A stretch of 64,000 nt of DNA, from positions 62,001 through 126,000 of the forward strand of contig CAZIAD010000007.1 in NCBI GenBank assembly GCA_964537555.1, written 5' to 3'. Shown in pieces: positions 24,435 to 33,785 of this stretch. The translations under genes were made by a program, and so were the position numbers. The notes below the pieces were generated by a model. The model was not told where the DNA came from. It did no database searches and worked only from the letters and a program-made list of their open reading frames with translations. The stretch comes from CAYRWR01 sp964537555 (lineage in GTDB: Bacteria > Spirochaetota > Brevinematia > Brevinematales > CAYRWR01). Position 1 is the first letter of the stretch. The number at the start of each line of letters is the position of its first letter.

Positions 24435-24794
24435 ATGATAATGATAAGATCAATCGTAAGACCGGATAAAGTAGACGGAGTCATGGCTGCCCTTATGGAA
24501 GCAGGATTTCCTGCAGTGACACGTATCGGGGTAGTAGGCCGGGGTAAGCAGCGCGGCATCAAGATAGGGGAGGTCACCTATGACGAGATCCCTAAAGAGC
24601 TCCTGCTCACTGTGATCAAGGATAAAGATAAAGACCTGGTCATAAAGACCATCATGAAAGCTGCCCGCACCGGTGACAAAGGCTCTTTTGGAGACGGTAA
24701 GATATTTGTATCGCCTGTGGAAGAAGTCTATACCGTATCCTCCGGTATGCTGGAAGCTACTGATGCTGAAGAAATGGTGGAGGTGGCAGTATGA
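24435..24794 (+). CDS. PII-family nitrogenase regulator NifI1
   Basis: This 119-residue PII-like protein works with NifI2 as a 2-oxoglutarate- and ATP-responsive complex that directly inhibits NifDK when fixed nitrogen is ample (known from methanogens). PII landmarks are MIMIRSIVRPDKVDGVMAAL at the start, the loop GRGKQRGIKIGEVTYDEIPK in place of the T loop, and GDKGSFGDGKIFVSPVEEVYTV near the end. The position between nifH and nifD and the 4-bp overlap with nifI2 are diagnostic. Confidence 0.95.
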   Translation: MIMIRSIVRPDKVDGVMAALMEAGFPAVTRIGVVGRGKQRGIKIGEVTYDEIPKELLLTVIKDKDKDLVIKTIMKAARTGDKGSFGDGKIFVSPVEEVYTVSSGMLEATDAEEMVEVAV

Positions 24795-25174
24795 AGGAAG
24801 TAATGGCTATAGTCCGGATGAATATGATCAACCAGACTAAGAGAGCCCTGGCTGATGCCGGAATCACTTCCTTTACCGCTAAAGAAGCGCTGGGCCGGGG
24901 AAAAGGAATAGTAGACTTCGGTGTCCTCAAAGGTGCTGAGAAAGGCTATGAAGAAGCCATCTCACAGCTGGGACAGAGTCAGCGCCTCATCCCTAAGAGG
25001 GTCATCACTGTGATAGTGCCCGATGACCTGGTCAGCACTGTAGTGGAGACCGTCATCGAGACAAACCAGACTGGTAAGTCGGGAGATGGGAAGATCTTTG
25101 TTCTGCCTGTCATGGAGTCCTGGCGTATCCGTACCGGTGAAGAAGGCGACAGCGTATTAGACGAGGCAAGTTAA
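24791..25174 (+). CDS. PII-family nitrogenase regulator NifI2
   Basis: The partner of NifI1, 127 residues. It has the NifI2-type loop TAKEALGRGKGIVDFGVLKGAEKGYEEA, longer than in NifI1, and the C-terminal GKSGDGKIFVLPVMESWRIRTGE. Its ATG overlaps the nifI1 stop (ATGA), so the two are made in equal amounts. With no DraT/DraG in view, this pair is the likely post-translational switch of the nitrogenase here. Confidence 0.95.
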   Translation: MKEVMAIVRMNMINQTKRALADAGITSFTAKEALGRGKGIVDFGVLKGAEKGYEEAISQLGQSQRLIPKRVITVIVPDDLVSTVVETVIETNQTGKSGDGKIFVLPVMESWRIRTGEEGDSVLDEAS

Positions 25175-25184
25175 GGAGACCAAA

Positions 25185-26813
25185 ATGGCAAGAAAAACCA
25201 AGAACCTCACCGCGGAAGCCGTAAAAGAGGAGATGCTCAAGGCTTACCCGGCTAAGGTAGCCCGTAAAAGAGATAAGTCCATCATGATAAATAAGGTGGA
25301 TGAGGGGGGAGTAGTACCGGAGATCCAGGCTAATGTCAGGACCATCCCCGGGATCATAACCCAGAGAGGCTGTAGTTATGCTGGTTGTAAAGGTGTGGTG
25401 GTAGGGCCTACCCGGGACATACTGCAGATCACACATGGCCCTATCGGTTGCGGATTTTACAGCTGGCTTACCCGGCGTAATCAGACCAAACCCGTGGATG
25501 AAGGTGACAGAAACTTTATGACCTATTCCATGAGTACAGATATGCAGGAAAACGACATAGTATTTGGTGGAGAAAAGAAACTGGAACAGGCTATACGGGA
25601 AGCAGTGGAAATATTCCACCCCAAGGCTATCTCCATATTCGCTACCTGTCCGGTAGGACTGATCGGAGATGACATTCATGCCGTTTCCCGTAAGATGGAA
25701 GAAGAGCTGGGCATCACAATCTTCGGTATGTCCTGCGAAGGCTACAAGGGCGTATCCCAGTCAGCCGGACACCATATCGCCAATAACGCGGTATTCAAGA
25801 ATATCGTGGGTAAAGATATGAAGCCTGTAGAGGGTAAGTATAAGCTCAATATGCTGGGTGAATACAACATCGGGGGAGACGCTTTTGAGCTGGAGCGGCT
25901 GTTTGAAGAAGCAGGCATCACACTGGTGTCTACCTTCAGCGGCAACTCTACCTTCGGCTCCATGGCTAATGCACCCCAGGCCGATCTCAATGTGGTACAG
26001 TGTCACCGTTCCATCAACTACACAGCTGAGATGATGGAAAAGAAATACGGTATCCCCTGGATGAAAGTCAATGTGATCGGGGCTAATGCTACTGCCAAAA
26101 GCTTCCGCCGCATGGCCGAGTACTGGGGAGACAAAGAACTCAAAGATAAAGTAGAGGCTATGATAGCCAAAGAAATGCCCCAGGTGGAAGCAGCTCTGGC
26201 TAAATACAGACCCCGCCTGGAAGGCAAGACGGTACTCATGTATGTGGGCGGCAGCCGGGCGCATCATTACCAGGAGCTGTTTAAAGAGCTGGGTATGAAG
26301 GTCGTATCAGCCGGTTACGAGTTCGCTCACCGGGATGATTACGAGGGGCGTAAGGTCCTGTCTACTATTAAAGTGGATGCCGACAGCCGTAATATTGAAG
26401 AGCTGGAAGTAGAGCCTGACCCTAAGTTTTTCAGTCCCCGTCTCACCGAGGCAGAAGTGAAGAAGCTGGATAAGGTACTGAAGTTCACTGATTATGAGGG
26501 CATGATGCCTGAGATGGATAATAACTCCCTGGTCATTGATGACATCAGCCATCATGAAGCCGAAAAGCTGCTGGAGCTGGTCAAGCCTGACCTGTTCTGC
26601 GCCGGAATAAAGGAAAAGTATGTTATCCAGAAGAGCGGTGTGCCTCTCAAACAGCTGCACAGCTACGATATTGGTGGGCCCTACGCCGGGTTTAAAGGTG
26701 CGGTCAATTTCTATGAAGAGATCGATCGCCTGGTAAATGGTAGTTTCTTCCATTTAGTGAAGGCTCCCTGGCAGAAAAGTCCTGAACTCTCAGCCAGCTA
26801 TGCCTGCGATTAG
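25185..26813 (+). CDS. Nitrogenase molybdenum-iron protein alpha chain NifD
   Basis: NifD carries the FeMo cofactor and shares the P cluster with NifK. All ligands are present: P-cluster C63, C89 and C155, and cofactor C273 (NVVQCHRS) and H492 (LKQLHSYDIGGPY). The catalytic-pocket histidine region GHHIANN (196-197) is kept. At 542 residues it is longer than group I NifD because of an insertion at about 390-445, as is usual in NifD of anaerobes. The ligand set and the adjacent mod genes support the molybdenum enzyme rather than a vanadium or iron-only form; no anfG/vnfG gene lies between nifD and nifK. Confidence 0.97.
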   Translation: MARKTKNLTAEAVKEEMLKAYPAKVARKRDKSIMINKVDEGGVVPEIQANVRTIPGIITQRGCSYAGCKGVVVGPTRDILQITHGPIGCGFYSWLTRRNQTKPVDEGDRNFMTYSMSTDMQENDIVFGGEKKLEQAIREAVEIFHPKAISIFATCPVGLIGDDIHAVSRKMEEELGITIFGMSCEGYKGVSQSAGHHIANNAVFKNIVGKDMKPVEGKYKLNMLGEYNIGGDAFELERLFEEAGITLVSTFSGNSTFGSMANAPQADLNVVQCHRSINYTAEMMEKKYGIPWMKVNVIGANATAKSFRRMAEYWGDKELKDKVEAMIAKEMPQVEAALAKYRPRLEGKTVLMYVGGSRAHHYQELFKELGMKVVSAGYEFAHRDDYEGRKVLSTIKVDADSRNIEELEVEPDPKFFSPRLTEAEVKKLDKVLKFTDYEGMMPEMDNNSLVIDDISHHEAEKLLELVKPDLFCAGIKEKYVIQKSGVPLKQLHSYDIGGPYAGFKGAVNFYEEIDRLVNGSFFHLVKAPWQKSPELSASYACD

Positions 26814-26822
26814 GAGGATAAG

Positions 26823-28199
26823 ATGTTATTAAAAGAAACACCTAAAGAGATCAAAGACAGGAGTGCCCTGGTAGTCAATCCGGCCAAGACCTGCCAGCCC
26901 ATTGGAGCTATGTATGCTTCACTGGGAGTACATGGATGTTTTCCCCATAGTCATGGCTCACAGGGCTGCTGTGCGTATCACCGTTCATCCCTGACCAGGC
27001 ATTATAAAGACCCGATTATGGCCGGTACCAGCTCTTTCACCGAAGGGGCCAGTGTATTCGGGGGACAGGCTAACCTGCTCCAGGCAATAAATAATATTTT
27101 TACGGTCTACAACCCGGACCTGATTGCCGTACACACCACCTGTCTGTCTGAGACCATCGGGGATGACATTCCCCAGATAGTAGGAAAGGCAGAAGCAGAG
27201 GGTAAGATCCCCGCCGGGAAAATGGTCATTCATACCAATACTCCCAGTTATGTAGGATCCCATGTGACCGGATTTGCCAATATGACTAAAAGCCTGGTGA
27301 GTTACTTAGCCGAGAATACCGGGTACAAGACCAAGAACATAAACATATTACCCGGATGGGTAGAGCCTTCCGATATGCGGGAGATCAAGAGACTGACTGC
27401 GGCAATGAATATACCCACTATCATGTTTCCTGATACCTCAGATGTAGTGGACACTCCTCTCACCGGTAAGTTTGAGATGTACCCTAAGGGTGGTACGACC
27501 CTGCCCGAACTGCGGAGTTCAGGGGATTCCAAGCATACTATAGCACTGGGTAGATTTACCTCTGGCCCTGCCGCCAAATTGCTGGATACAAAGTGTAAGG
27601 TACCCTGTGACATCATGGATCTGCCTATAGGCCTGGCTGCTACTGATAGATTTATCGACAAGCTGCGCCAGGTAGCGGGAGTAAATGTGCCTGATTCGAT
27701 CACTGATGAAAGAGGACGTCTCATCGATGTGATCGCGGATATGCATCAGTATCTCTATGGAAAGAGAGTAGCCCTGGCTGGAGATCCGGATCAGCTCCTG
27801 GCTCTGACTGAGTTTCTGATCACCATGGATATGAAGCCTGTGTATGTAGTGACAGGTACTCCCGGTAAGGCCTTTATGAGAAGAATGGCTGAAATCACGG
27901 ACGGCCTGGACTATAAAGTCAGGATCAAACAGCCTGGTGATATGCTCACCCTGCATCAGTGGATAAAAGAAGAGTCAGTAGACCTGATCATAGGTAATAC
28001 CTATGCCAAATACATTGCTAAAGATGAAGATGTCCCTTTTGTCCGGGTAGGCTTCCCTATCTACGACAGAATAGGACATAGCTATTTTCCCACTGTGGGA
28101 TATACCGGAGCCCTCAGACTGGTAGAAAAGATCCTGGGTGTCATCATGGATCGGATCGAACGCGACGCGCCGGATGAGAGTTTTGAACTGGTGATGTAA
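26823..28199 (+). CDS. Nitrogenase molybdenum-iron protein beta chain NifK
   Basis: NifK completes the P cluster with C24 (NPAKTCQPIGA), C49 (GSQGCCAYHR) and C107 (HTTCLSETIGDD). At 458 residues it lacks the roughly 50-residue N-terminal extension of Azotobacter-type NifK, again the anaerobe form. The tail ends in ESFELVM. It starts 9 bp after nifD with AGGAGG overlapping the nifD stop. Confidence 0.97.
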   Translation: MLLKETPKEIKDRSALVVNPAKTCQPIGAMYASLGVHGCFPHSHGSQGCCAYHRSSLTRHYKDPIMAGTSSFTEGASVFGGQANLLQAINNIFTVYNPDLIAVHTTCLSETIGDDIPQIVGKAEAEGKIPAGKMVIHTNTPSYVGSHVTGFANMTKSLVSYLAENTGYKTKNINILPGWVEPSDMREIKRLTAAMNIPTIMFPDTSDVVDTPLTGKFEMYPKGGTTLPELRSSGDSKHTIALGRFTSGPAAKLLDTKCKVPCDIMDLPIGLAATDRFIDKLRQVAGVNVPDSITDERGRLIDVIADMHQYLYGKRVALAGDPDQLLALTEFLITMDMKPVYVVTGTPGKAFMRRMAEITDGLDYKVRIKQPGDMLTLHQWIKEESVDLIIGNTYAKYIAKDEDVPFVRVGFPIYDRIGHSYFPTVGYTGALRLVEKILGVIMDRIERDAPDESFELVM

Positions 28200-28221
28200 G
28201 TCACCGGGTGGAGAGAGAGTC

Positions 28222-29577
28222 ATGCATATATTGGATGATAGAAAGAAACAGATATTCCATAAAGGAGAAGGCACTTTCGACATGGCATGTGAAAAGCATA
28301 CTGTGGCGGGGTCGGTCAGCCAGCGTGCCTGTGTATTCTGCGGGAGCCGGGTAGTACTCTACCCGGTGGCAGATGCACTGCATGTGGTACACGGCCCCAT
28401 CGGATGCGCCGCATATACCTGGGACATCAGGGGGGCCCTCAGCTCGGGCCCCCAGCTCCACCGCCTCTCTTTTTCTACCGACCTCAAGGAGAACGACGTG
28501 ATCTTCGGGGGAGAGAAAAAGCTGGCCGGTGCAGTAGCCGAACTTATAGACCATTATGAGCCTAAAGCAGCCTTTATATACTCCACTTGTATCATCGGGA
28601 TCATCGGTGATGATGTAAGCGCAGTATGTAAAAAACTGACATTGGAAAAAGGGATACCCGTGATACCCGTTCACAGTGAAGGGTTCAAGGGAACAAAAAA
28701 AGACGGGTACGCCGCTGCCTGCGAAGCCCTGTTTAAGATCGTAGGCACCGGTGATACATCCGGTATTAAGAAACATAGTATCAATATATTAGGTGAATTT
28801 AACCTGGCTGGTGAGGCATGGATCATCAGGGAGTATTACGAAAAGATGGGAATACAGGTAGTATCTACCATGACCGGAGATGGCCGTATTGATGATATAG
28901 CCCGCTCTCACGGGGCCTCTCTCAATGTGGTGCAGTGTTCGGGATCCATGACCTATCTGGCTAAGCTCATGGAGGAGAAATATGGAATACCCTTTATCCG
29001 GGTATCCTATTTCGGTATAGAGGACATGAGTGAGTCTCTCTACGATGTAGCCCGCCACTTTTCTGATCATCCAGAGATCATGCACTGGGCCCGGGAGATC
29101 GTAAAGGATGAAGTGGCCTCTATAATGCCTCAGATCCAGAAGTACAGAAAAGACCTGAATGGCAAGAAAGCTGCTATATATGTGGGAGGAGCCTTTAAGG
29201 CATTTTCCCTGGTCAAGGCCCTGCGCCTCCTCGGTATGGAGGTAGTTGTAGTGGGGTCTCAGACCGGTAACAGGGAGGACTATGCTCAGCTCCGTGATAT
29301 GTGTAATGAAGGCACGATCATCGTAGACGATTCCAATCCTGTGGAATTGTCCCGCTTCATTCTGGAAAAGGAAGCTGACCTCTTTATCGGCGGGGTAAAG
29401 GAACGTCCCATGGCCTACAAGTTAGGTGTAGCCTTCTGTGACCACAATCATGAACGTAAAAAACCTCTGGCCGGTTTTATCGGAATGAAGATATTCGCTG
29501 AAGAGGTATACTCCTCAGTGATGAGCCCGGTGTGGAAATGGGCTCCCCGTAAGAAAGGAGGCTTCCGTGAATCCTGA
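28222..29577 (+). CDS. FeMo-cofactor scaffold NifE
   Basis: NifE with NifN forms the scaffold on which the NifB product matures into FeMo cofactor. The 451-residue protein resembles NifD and keeps the cluster-binding cysteines in QRACVFCGSRV (36-39), GPIGCAAYTW and YSTCIIGIIGDD, plus NVVQCSGS at the position of the NifD cofactor cysteine. The distal His region of NifD is replaced, as expected for a scaffold. Its last 11 bases overlap nifN. Confidence 0.95.
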   Translation: MHILDDRKKQIFHKGEGTFDMACEKHTVAGSVSQRACVFCGSRVVLYPVADALHVVHGPIGCAAYTWDIRGALSSGPQLHRLSFSTDLKENDVIFGGEKKLAGAVAELIDHYEPKAAFIYSTCIIGIIGDDVSAVCKKLTLEKGIPVIPVHSEGFKGTKKDGYAAACEALFKIVGTGDTSGIKKHSINILGEFNLAGEAWIIREYYEKMGIQVVSTMTGDGRIDDIARSHGASLNVVQCSGSMTYLAKLMEEKYGIPFIRVSYFGIEDMSESLYDVARHFSDHPEIMHWAREIVKDEVASIMPQIQKYRKDLNGKKAAIYVGGAFKAFSLVKALRLLGMEVVVVGSQTGNREDYAQLRDMCNEGTIIVDDSNPVELSRFILEKEADLFIGGVKERPMAYKLGVAFCDHNHERKKPLAGFIGMKIFAEEVYSSVMSPVWKWAPRKKGGFRES

Positions 29578-30913
29578 ACGCTTTATAGCCACCCGTAATG
29601 CCTGTAAACTCTGTACCCCCCTGGGTGCGAGCTGGGCCTTTAAAGGCATCAAAAACTGTGTGACCATCCTGCATGGATCACAGGGATGTTCCACCTATAT
29701 ACGCCGTTATATGATCAGTCATTTTAAGGAACCCCTGGATATAGCTTCCTCCAATTTTTCGGAAGATACTGCCATATTCGGCGGAGGAGATAATCTCAAG
29801 ACCGCCATGCGCAATGTGATACGCCAGTATGACCCGGAGATCCTGGGTATAGCCACAACCTGTCTCTCCGAGACTATCGGAGATGATGTACCCGCCATGA
29901 TCAGAGCCTTTCTTAAAGAGGAAGATACATCTGCCAGGATAGTGCATGTGTCTACCCCCAGTTATAAAGGGACCCATGCTGAAGGTTTTTATCACACCAC
30001 ACGGGCCCTGGTGGAACAGCTGGCCAGGGGCGGTGAAAAGGAAGCACATATAAACTGCCTGGCCGGTATGCTCAGTCCGGCCGACCTCAGACTGGTCCGG
30101 GAAGTGCACACCGCATTTGGACTGGATACCGTACTCTGTCCTGATTATTCAGATACACTGGATGGTGGGATGTGGGAGGATTATCAGACCATTCCTGAGG
30201 GGGGTACTTCCTGGGAAGAATTGGAGTCTATGGGCAGGGCCCGGGCTACCCTGGAATTCGGTCATGTCTCCCTGCTGTCTGAAACAGGTGGTGATGTACT
30301 GGAAAAGAATTTTGGGGTAGCAAATCACCAGATGGGTATACCTATAGGTATAGAAGCCACAGATAAGTGGATGCATACCCTGGCTGCCATCAGTGGCCAT
30401 CAGCTCCCTGCGGTTTATGCAGGGGAACGAGCCCGGCTCATCGACGCTTACGCAGATGGGCATAAATACGTCTTTGGCCTCAAAGCCGCCATTTATGGAG
30501 AAGAAGACCTGATAGTAGCCCTGGCTCTTTTTCTGGCAGAGATCGGGATAATCCCGGTGGTAGCAGCCAGTGGAGCCAGCAGTAAAAGACTCAAGGAAGA
30601 ACTGGATCGCAGTCTGCCTCCCCATATCCGGGAACAGATGAAGGTCCAGGAAGATGAGGATTTTATCGGTATAGAACAGACAGCCCGGGAGGAGTCGGTG
30701 GATATTGTGATCGGAAATTCCAAGGGCTACAAGATGGCCGATGCCCTGGGAGTACCCCTGATCAGGGTGGGTTTTCCGGTACATGACCGTTTCGGCGGAC
30801 AGAGAATAAAACATATAGGTTATGAAGGCAGTCAGGAGCTGTTTGACAGGATAGTCAATGCAGTGCTGGCTAAAAGCCAGGGTGACAGTCCCTGGGGCTA
30901 TTTTTATTTATAA
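29567..30913 (+). CDS. FeMo-cofactor scaffold NifN
   Basis: The NifK-like half of the scaffold, 448 residues. Cysteines in RNACKLCTPLGASWAF (13, 16), HGSQGCSTYIRR and IATTCLSETIGDD are kept. Translation starts at GTG (29567) inside the end of nifE, with AAAGGAGG six bases upstream, which makes this start secure. It is followed after 10 bp by nifB. Confidence 0.95.
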   Translation: MNPERFIATRNACKLCTPLGASWAFKGIKNCVTILHGSQGCSTYIRRYMISHFKEPLDIASSNFSEDTAIFGGGDNLKTAMRNVIRQYDPEILGIATTCLSETIGDDVPAMIRAFLKEEDTSARIVHVSTPSYKGTHAEGFYHTTRALVEQLARGGEKEAHINCLAGMLSPADLRLVREVHTAFGLDTVLCPDYSDTLDGGMWEDYQTIPEGGTSWEELESMGRARATLEFGHVSLLSETGGDVLEKNFGVANHQMGIPIGIEATDKWMHTLAAISGHQLPAVYAGERARLIDAYADGHKYVFGLKAAIYGEEDLIVALALFLAEIGIIPVVAASGASSKRLKEELDRSLPPHIREQMKVQEDEDFIGIEQTAREESVDIVIGNSKGYKMADALGVPLIRVGFPVHDRFGGQRIKHIGYEGSQELFDRIVNAVLAKSQGDSPWGYFYL

Positions 30914-30923
30914 GGAGAAGACC

Positions 30924-32204
30924 ATGAGTGTAGATATAAGCAATCATCCCTGTTTTAATGACAAGGTCAGGCATAAGACCGCCCGCATTCATCTGCCGGT
31001 GGCCCCCCGTTGTAATGTGCAGTGCAACTTCTGCGACCGCAGTTTTGACTGTGTCAATGAGAGCCGGCCCGGAGTAACCAGCTCAGTGCTTAGTCCGGAG
31101 CAGGCCCTGGCCTATTTGAAAAAACGGATGGACTTTACTCCCAATATAGCCGTGGTGGGTATAGCCGGGCCTGGAGATCCTTTTGCCAATCCTGTCGAGA
31201 CTATGGAGACTCTGCGACTGGTACGGGCAGAATATCCCGATATGCTTCTCTGTGTGGCCACTAATGGTCTTAATCTTATGCCATATATAGAAGAACTGGC
31301 CCGTCTCAGGACTAGCCATGTCACTATCACAATAAATGCGGTAGATCCGGAGATCGGAGAAAAAGTCTACTCCTGGTATCGCTATGATAAACGGACTCAC
31401 AATGGTGCCGAGGGAGCATTGGAATTGCTGACCAATCAGATGAAAGCCATCACAGCACTCAAGGAACATGGCATCCTGGTCAAGATCAATACTATCATTA
31501 TTCCTGGTATTAATGATGATCACATCCCTATGATAGCTAAAAAAGTCAGTGAACTGGGTGCGGATATTCTGAACTGTATCCCTATGTATCAGAATCCCCA
31601 GACAGCCTTTGGGAGTATTGAACCTCCGACACCGGCATCGGTACATGCTATCCGGACCGCCGCCCAGAAATATATGCCCCAAATGCATCACTGCACCCGC
31701 TGCCGGGCTGATGCTGTCGGACTCCTGGGAGAAGAGGTCAGCACCGAGGTCATGGATGAGATAAAAGAATTTTCCAAAATGGAAGTGAAATCCGGGCCAG
31801 ATGCCCAGTATACCAACCGGCCCTATGTAGCCGTAGCCAGCATGGAAGGCTATCTGGTCAATCAGCATCTGGGTGAAGCAGATCAGCTTCATATTTTTGC
31901 CTATAAGGAGGGACTGGTCCAGCCTGTGGAGACCCGCAATACTCCGGATACCGGGGCGGGATTACAGCGCTGGGTACAGATGGGGGAGATGCTCATGGAC
32001 TGTCATACTATTCTGGTGAGTGGAGTAGGTAATAATCCCCGGGAAGTCCTGGAAGGCATGGATGTCCGGGTCCTGGAAGTAGAGGGGCTCATCCATGAGA
32101 TATTACCTCAGGTATTTGCCGGAAGGGATCTCAGCCACCTTAAAAAGCGCAATCCTACTAAATGTGGAGTAGGCTGCAGCGGAGGGGGCGGAGGATGTGG
32201 ATAG
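30924..32204 (+). CDS. NifB (radical SAM) fused to a NifX-like domain
   Basis: NifB builds the NifB-co precursor of the FeMo cofactor, inserting the central carbide by radical SAM chemistry. The 426-residue protein has the radical SAM motif CNVQCNFC (about 30-37) and further conserved cysteines near residue 255 (HHCTRCRADAVG). From about 290 (YVAVASMEGYLVNQHLGEADQLHIF) it continues as a NifX/NafY-type dinitrogenase iron-molybdenum domain and ends in a Gly/Cys-rich tail (CGVGCSGGGGGCG). The start at 30924 has AAGGAGA before it; an upstream in-frame ATG (30858) lies within nifN. Confidence 0.96.
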   Translation: MSVDISNHPCFNDKVRHKTARIHLPVAPRCNVQCNFCDRSFDCVNESRPGVTSSVLSPEQALAYLKKRMDFTPNIAVVGIAGPGDPFANPVETMETLRLVRAEYPDMLLCVATNGLNLMPYIEELARLRTSHVTITINAVDPEIGEKVYSWYRYDKRTHNGAEGALELLTNQMKAITALKEHGILVKINTIIIPGINDDHIPMIAKKVSELGADILNCIPMYQNPQTAFGSIEPPTPASVHAIRTAAQKYMPQMHHCTRCRADAVGLLGEEVSTEVMDEIKEFSKMEVKSGPDAQYTNRPYVAVASMEGYLVNQHLGEADQLHIFAYKEGLVQPVETRNTPDTGAGLQRWVQMGEMLMDCHTILVSGVGNNPREVLEGMDVRVLEVEGLIHEILPQVFAGRDLSHLKKRNPTKCGVGCSGGGGGCG

Positions 32205-32238
32205 ATTTGATAAATATGGAGATATAAAGGAGTAGATT

Positions 32239-32547
32239 ATGGAAAAACCTCAGCATCATATTTTTGTATGTGCCAGTTTTAGATTTAGTGGTGAGCCTCA
32301 GGGTGTCTGCCACAAGAAAGGTGCCACAGCTCTGCTGCCCTATATGGAAGAAGAGCTGGCTGACCGAGGAATGACCGATGTGGTCGTGTCCAGTACAGGT
32401 TGTCTCAAGGTCTGTGACAGGGGGCCCGCTATGATCGTCTATCCCCAGAATACCTGGTATGGGGGTATACAATCTGAAGAAGATGTGGATGCTATCCTGG
32501 ATGCCCTGGAAGAGAGTGGGGTAGCCGAAGACTATGTATTAAGTTAA
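32239..32547 (+). CDS. Thioredoxin-like 2Fe-2S ferredoxin
   Basis: This 102-residue protein has the four cysteines of the thioredoxin-fold ferredoxins: FVCASF (11), GVCHKKG (24), and STGCLKVCD (55 and 59). Related proteins at the ends of nif operons carry electrons or, in Azotobacter, protect nitrogenase from oxygen by forming a complex (Shethna protein II, a more distant relative). It is the last gene of the nif operon, 34 bp behind nifB with AAGGAG before its ATG. Confidence 0.88.
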   Translation: MEKPQHHIFVCASFRFSGEPQGVCHKKGATALLPYMEEELADRGMTDVVVSSTGCLKVCDRGPAMIVYPQNTWYGGIQSEEDVDAILDALEESGVAEDYVLS

Positions 32548-32561
32548 TTCCGTCTCTCTCA

Positions 32562-32614
32562 TGCAGTCCCGGAGCGGATCTTCTCTTGACACCGGAAGGT
32601 TCGTCCGGACTGCA
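32562..32614 (+). promoter_or_regulatory. Palindromic element between the nif and mod genes with two exclusive hairpins
   Basis: TGCAGTCC plus GGA (32562-32573) can pair with TCCGGACTGCA (32604-32614); alternatively CCGGA (32592-32596) pairs with TCCGG (32604-32608), and the two structures exclude each other. It is followed by the AT-rich ATATTATAAAA. It may be a terminator of the nif transcript, an attenuator, or a metal-responsive leader for modA. A TTGACA at 32586 has no -10 at a usable distance. Confidence 0.4.
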
Positions 32615-32650
32615 ATATTATAAAAGAGCGGGAGTGATGGGAGTACTGCT

Positions 32651-33391
32651 ATGAAAAAGATCTCTGTTTTTTTATTTTTGATTCTCCTCTCAGGTTGCGC
32701 TCAGGATAAAGTAAGCCTGGCAGTAGCCGCCAATCTCAGTCCCCTTATGCCCTCCCTGATAGAAGCCTTTCATAAAGAATATCCTGATATTTCTGTGCAG
32801 TATACCCTCAGCAGCTCCGGAAAGCTGGCAGTACAGATCCTCAACGGTGCGGATTTTGATATTTATTTATCGGCTGACTCCACCCGTCCCATGGAATTAT
32901 ATGCACAGGGTTGGGGAAAGGTACCTCCACGGGTCTATGCTCTGGGCCGTCTGATATACATCCATCCTGCTCCTCTGGAAGGCCGTGACCTCCCCGCACT
33001 GCTTCGGGATCAGCGCCTGCACTATATATCTATTGCCAATCCCCTCACAGCCCCTTATGGCACTGCCGCCCTGGAGGTATTAAAAAACCTGGCTGTGGCA
33101 GAGATAAGCAATAAAGCTGTCTATGCCCAGAATGTGGCACAGGCTGTGCAGTATGTGATAACTGCGGCAGTAGGAGGCTTTATCCCCCTGTCTGCCCTGT
33201 ATCAGCCTGCTTTGAGTAATGTAGTAGCACAGGGGGGATATATCGAGATAGACCGGAGACTCTACACTCCTATCCGCCAGTCAGCTTTATTGCTCAAAAA
33301 CTCGGGCAAGGATGCCCGCTTATTTTACGAGTTCTTATTTTCGGATCAGGCCCGGGATGTACTGGTGCAGGGAGGATATTACTATGAATAG
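32651..33391 (+). CDS. Molybdate-binding lipoprotein ModA
   Basis: ModA captures molybdate outside the cell and passes it to ModB. The 246-residue protein has a lipoprotein signal (LILLSGC, lipidated at about residue 17) and the family motifs AVAANLSPLMPSLIEAF and YTLSSSGKLAVQI, whose Ser residues bind the oxyanion, and DIYLSADS. The lipid anchor rather than a free periplasmic form is noteworthy but not rare. It overlaps the next gene by 8 bp. Supply of molybdenum to the adjacent nitrogenase is the evident role. Confidence 0.92.
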   Translation: MKKISVFLFLILLSGCAQDKVSLAVAANLSPLMPSLIEAFHKEYPDISVQYTLSSSGKLAVQILNGADFDIYLSADSTRPMELYAQGWGKVPPRVYALGRLIYIHPAPLEGRDLPALLRDQRLHYISIANPLTAPYGTAALEVLKNLAVAEISNKAVYAQNVAQAVQYVITAAVGGFIPLSALYQPALSNVVAQGGYIEIDRRLYTPIRQSALLLKNSGKDARLFYEFLFSDQARDVLVQGGYYYE

Positions 33392-33785
33392 ATTTCATGC
33401 TATAGTGGAAAATATTAGCAGCAAGGATAATCTGCACTATCTGACTGTAAGGAGTAAAGGCCATACTATACATATCTCCACCCTGGAGTTACCGGACTTT
33501 GTAGAGCTGGAAGCCTCTCTGGACCTGCTCTTTAAGGAGACAGAAGTCTTCCTGGTCAGGGGAGTACATGAGGCGGTATCCGTGGATAACCGGATGCCTG
33601 TCCAGGTAGGCCTGATCACCCGGGGAGAACTGCTTTCTCAGGTAGAGCTTAGTTCTGCTTGTGGTAGATTATCTGCTTTATTATCTACCTCCAGTCTGGA
33701 TAGAATGGGGATACAGACCGGTTCCAATCTAGATGCTTTGGTCCCCTCTTATGCCATTGCCCTGGCGCGCAGTCATGCTCATTAA
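33384..33785 (+). CDS. Di-Mop (TOBE) molybdate-binding protein
   Basis: The 133-residue protein appears to hold two Mop/TOBE units: MNRFHAIVENISSKDNLHYLTVRSKGHTIHIST to about residue 62, and a second from about 68 to 130 (PVQVGLITRGELLSQVELSSACGRLSALLSTSSLDRMGIQTGS). Mop proteins store molybdate or sense it inside the cell. No helix-turn-helix is present, so it is not a full ModE. It lies between modA and modB with overlaps of 8 and 11 bp, so the four genes are one translationally coupled unit. Confidence 0.65.
   Translation: MNRFHAIVENISSKDNLHYLTVRSKGHTIHISTLELPDFVELEASLDLLFKETEVFLVRGVHEAVSVDNRMPVQVGLITRGELLSQVELSSACGRLSALLSTSSLDRMGIQTGSNLDALVPSYAIALARSHAH

Noticed and set aside
25185..28199. 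Vanadium or iron-only nitrogenase
   Set aside because: No vnfG/anfG gene lies between nifD and nifK, nifV/E/N/B and mod genes accompany it, and all FeMo-cofactor ligands are standard.
31083..31892. 269-codon open frame on the minus strand
   Set aside because: Antisense shadow of nifB; no ribosome site or domain.
32586..32621. TTGACA as a modA promoter
   Set aside because: The nearest -10-like sequences are 21 to 24 bp away, outside the usual spacing, and the box lies within the hairpin.
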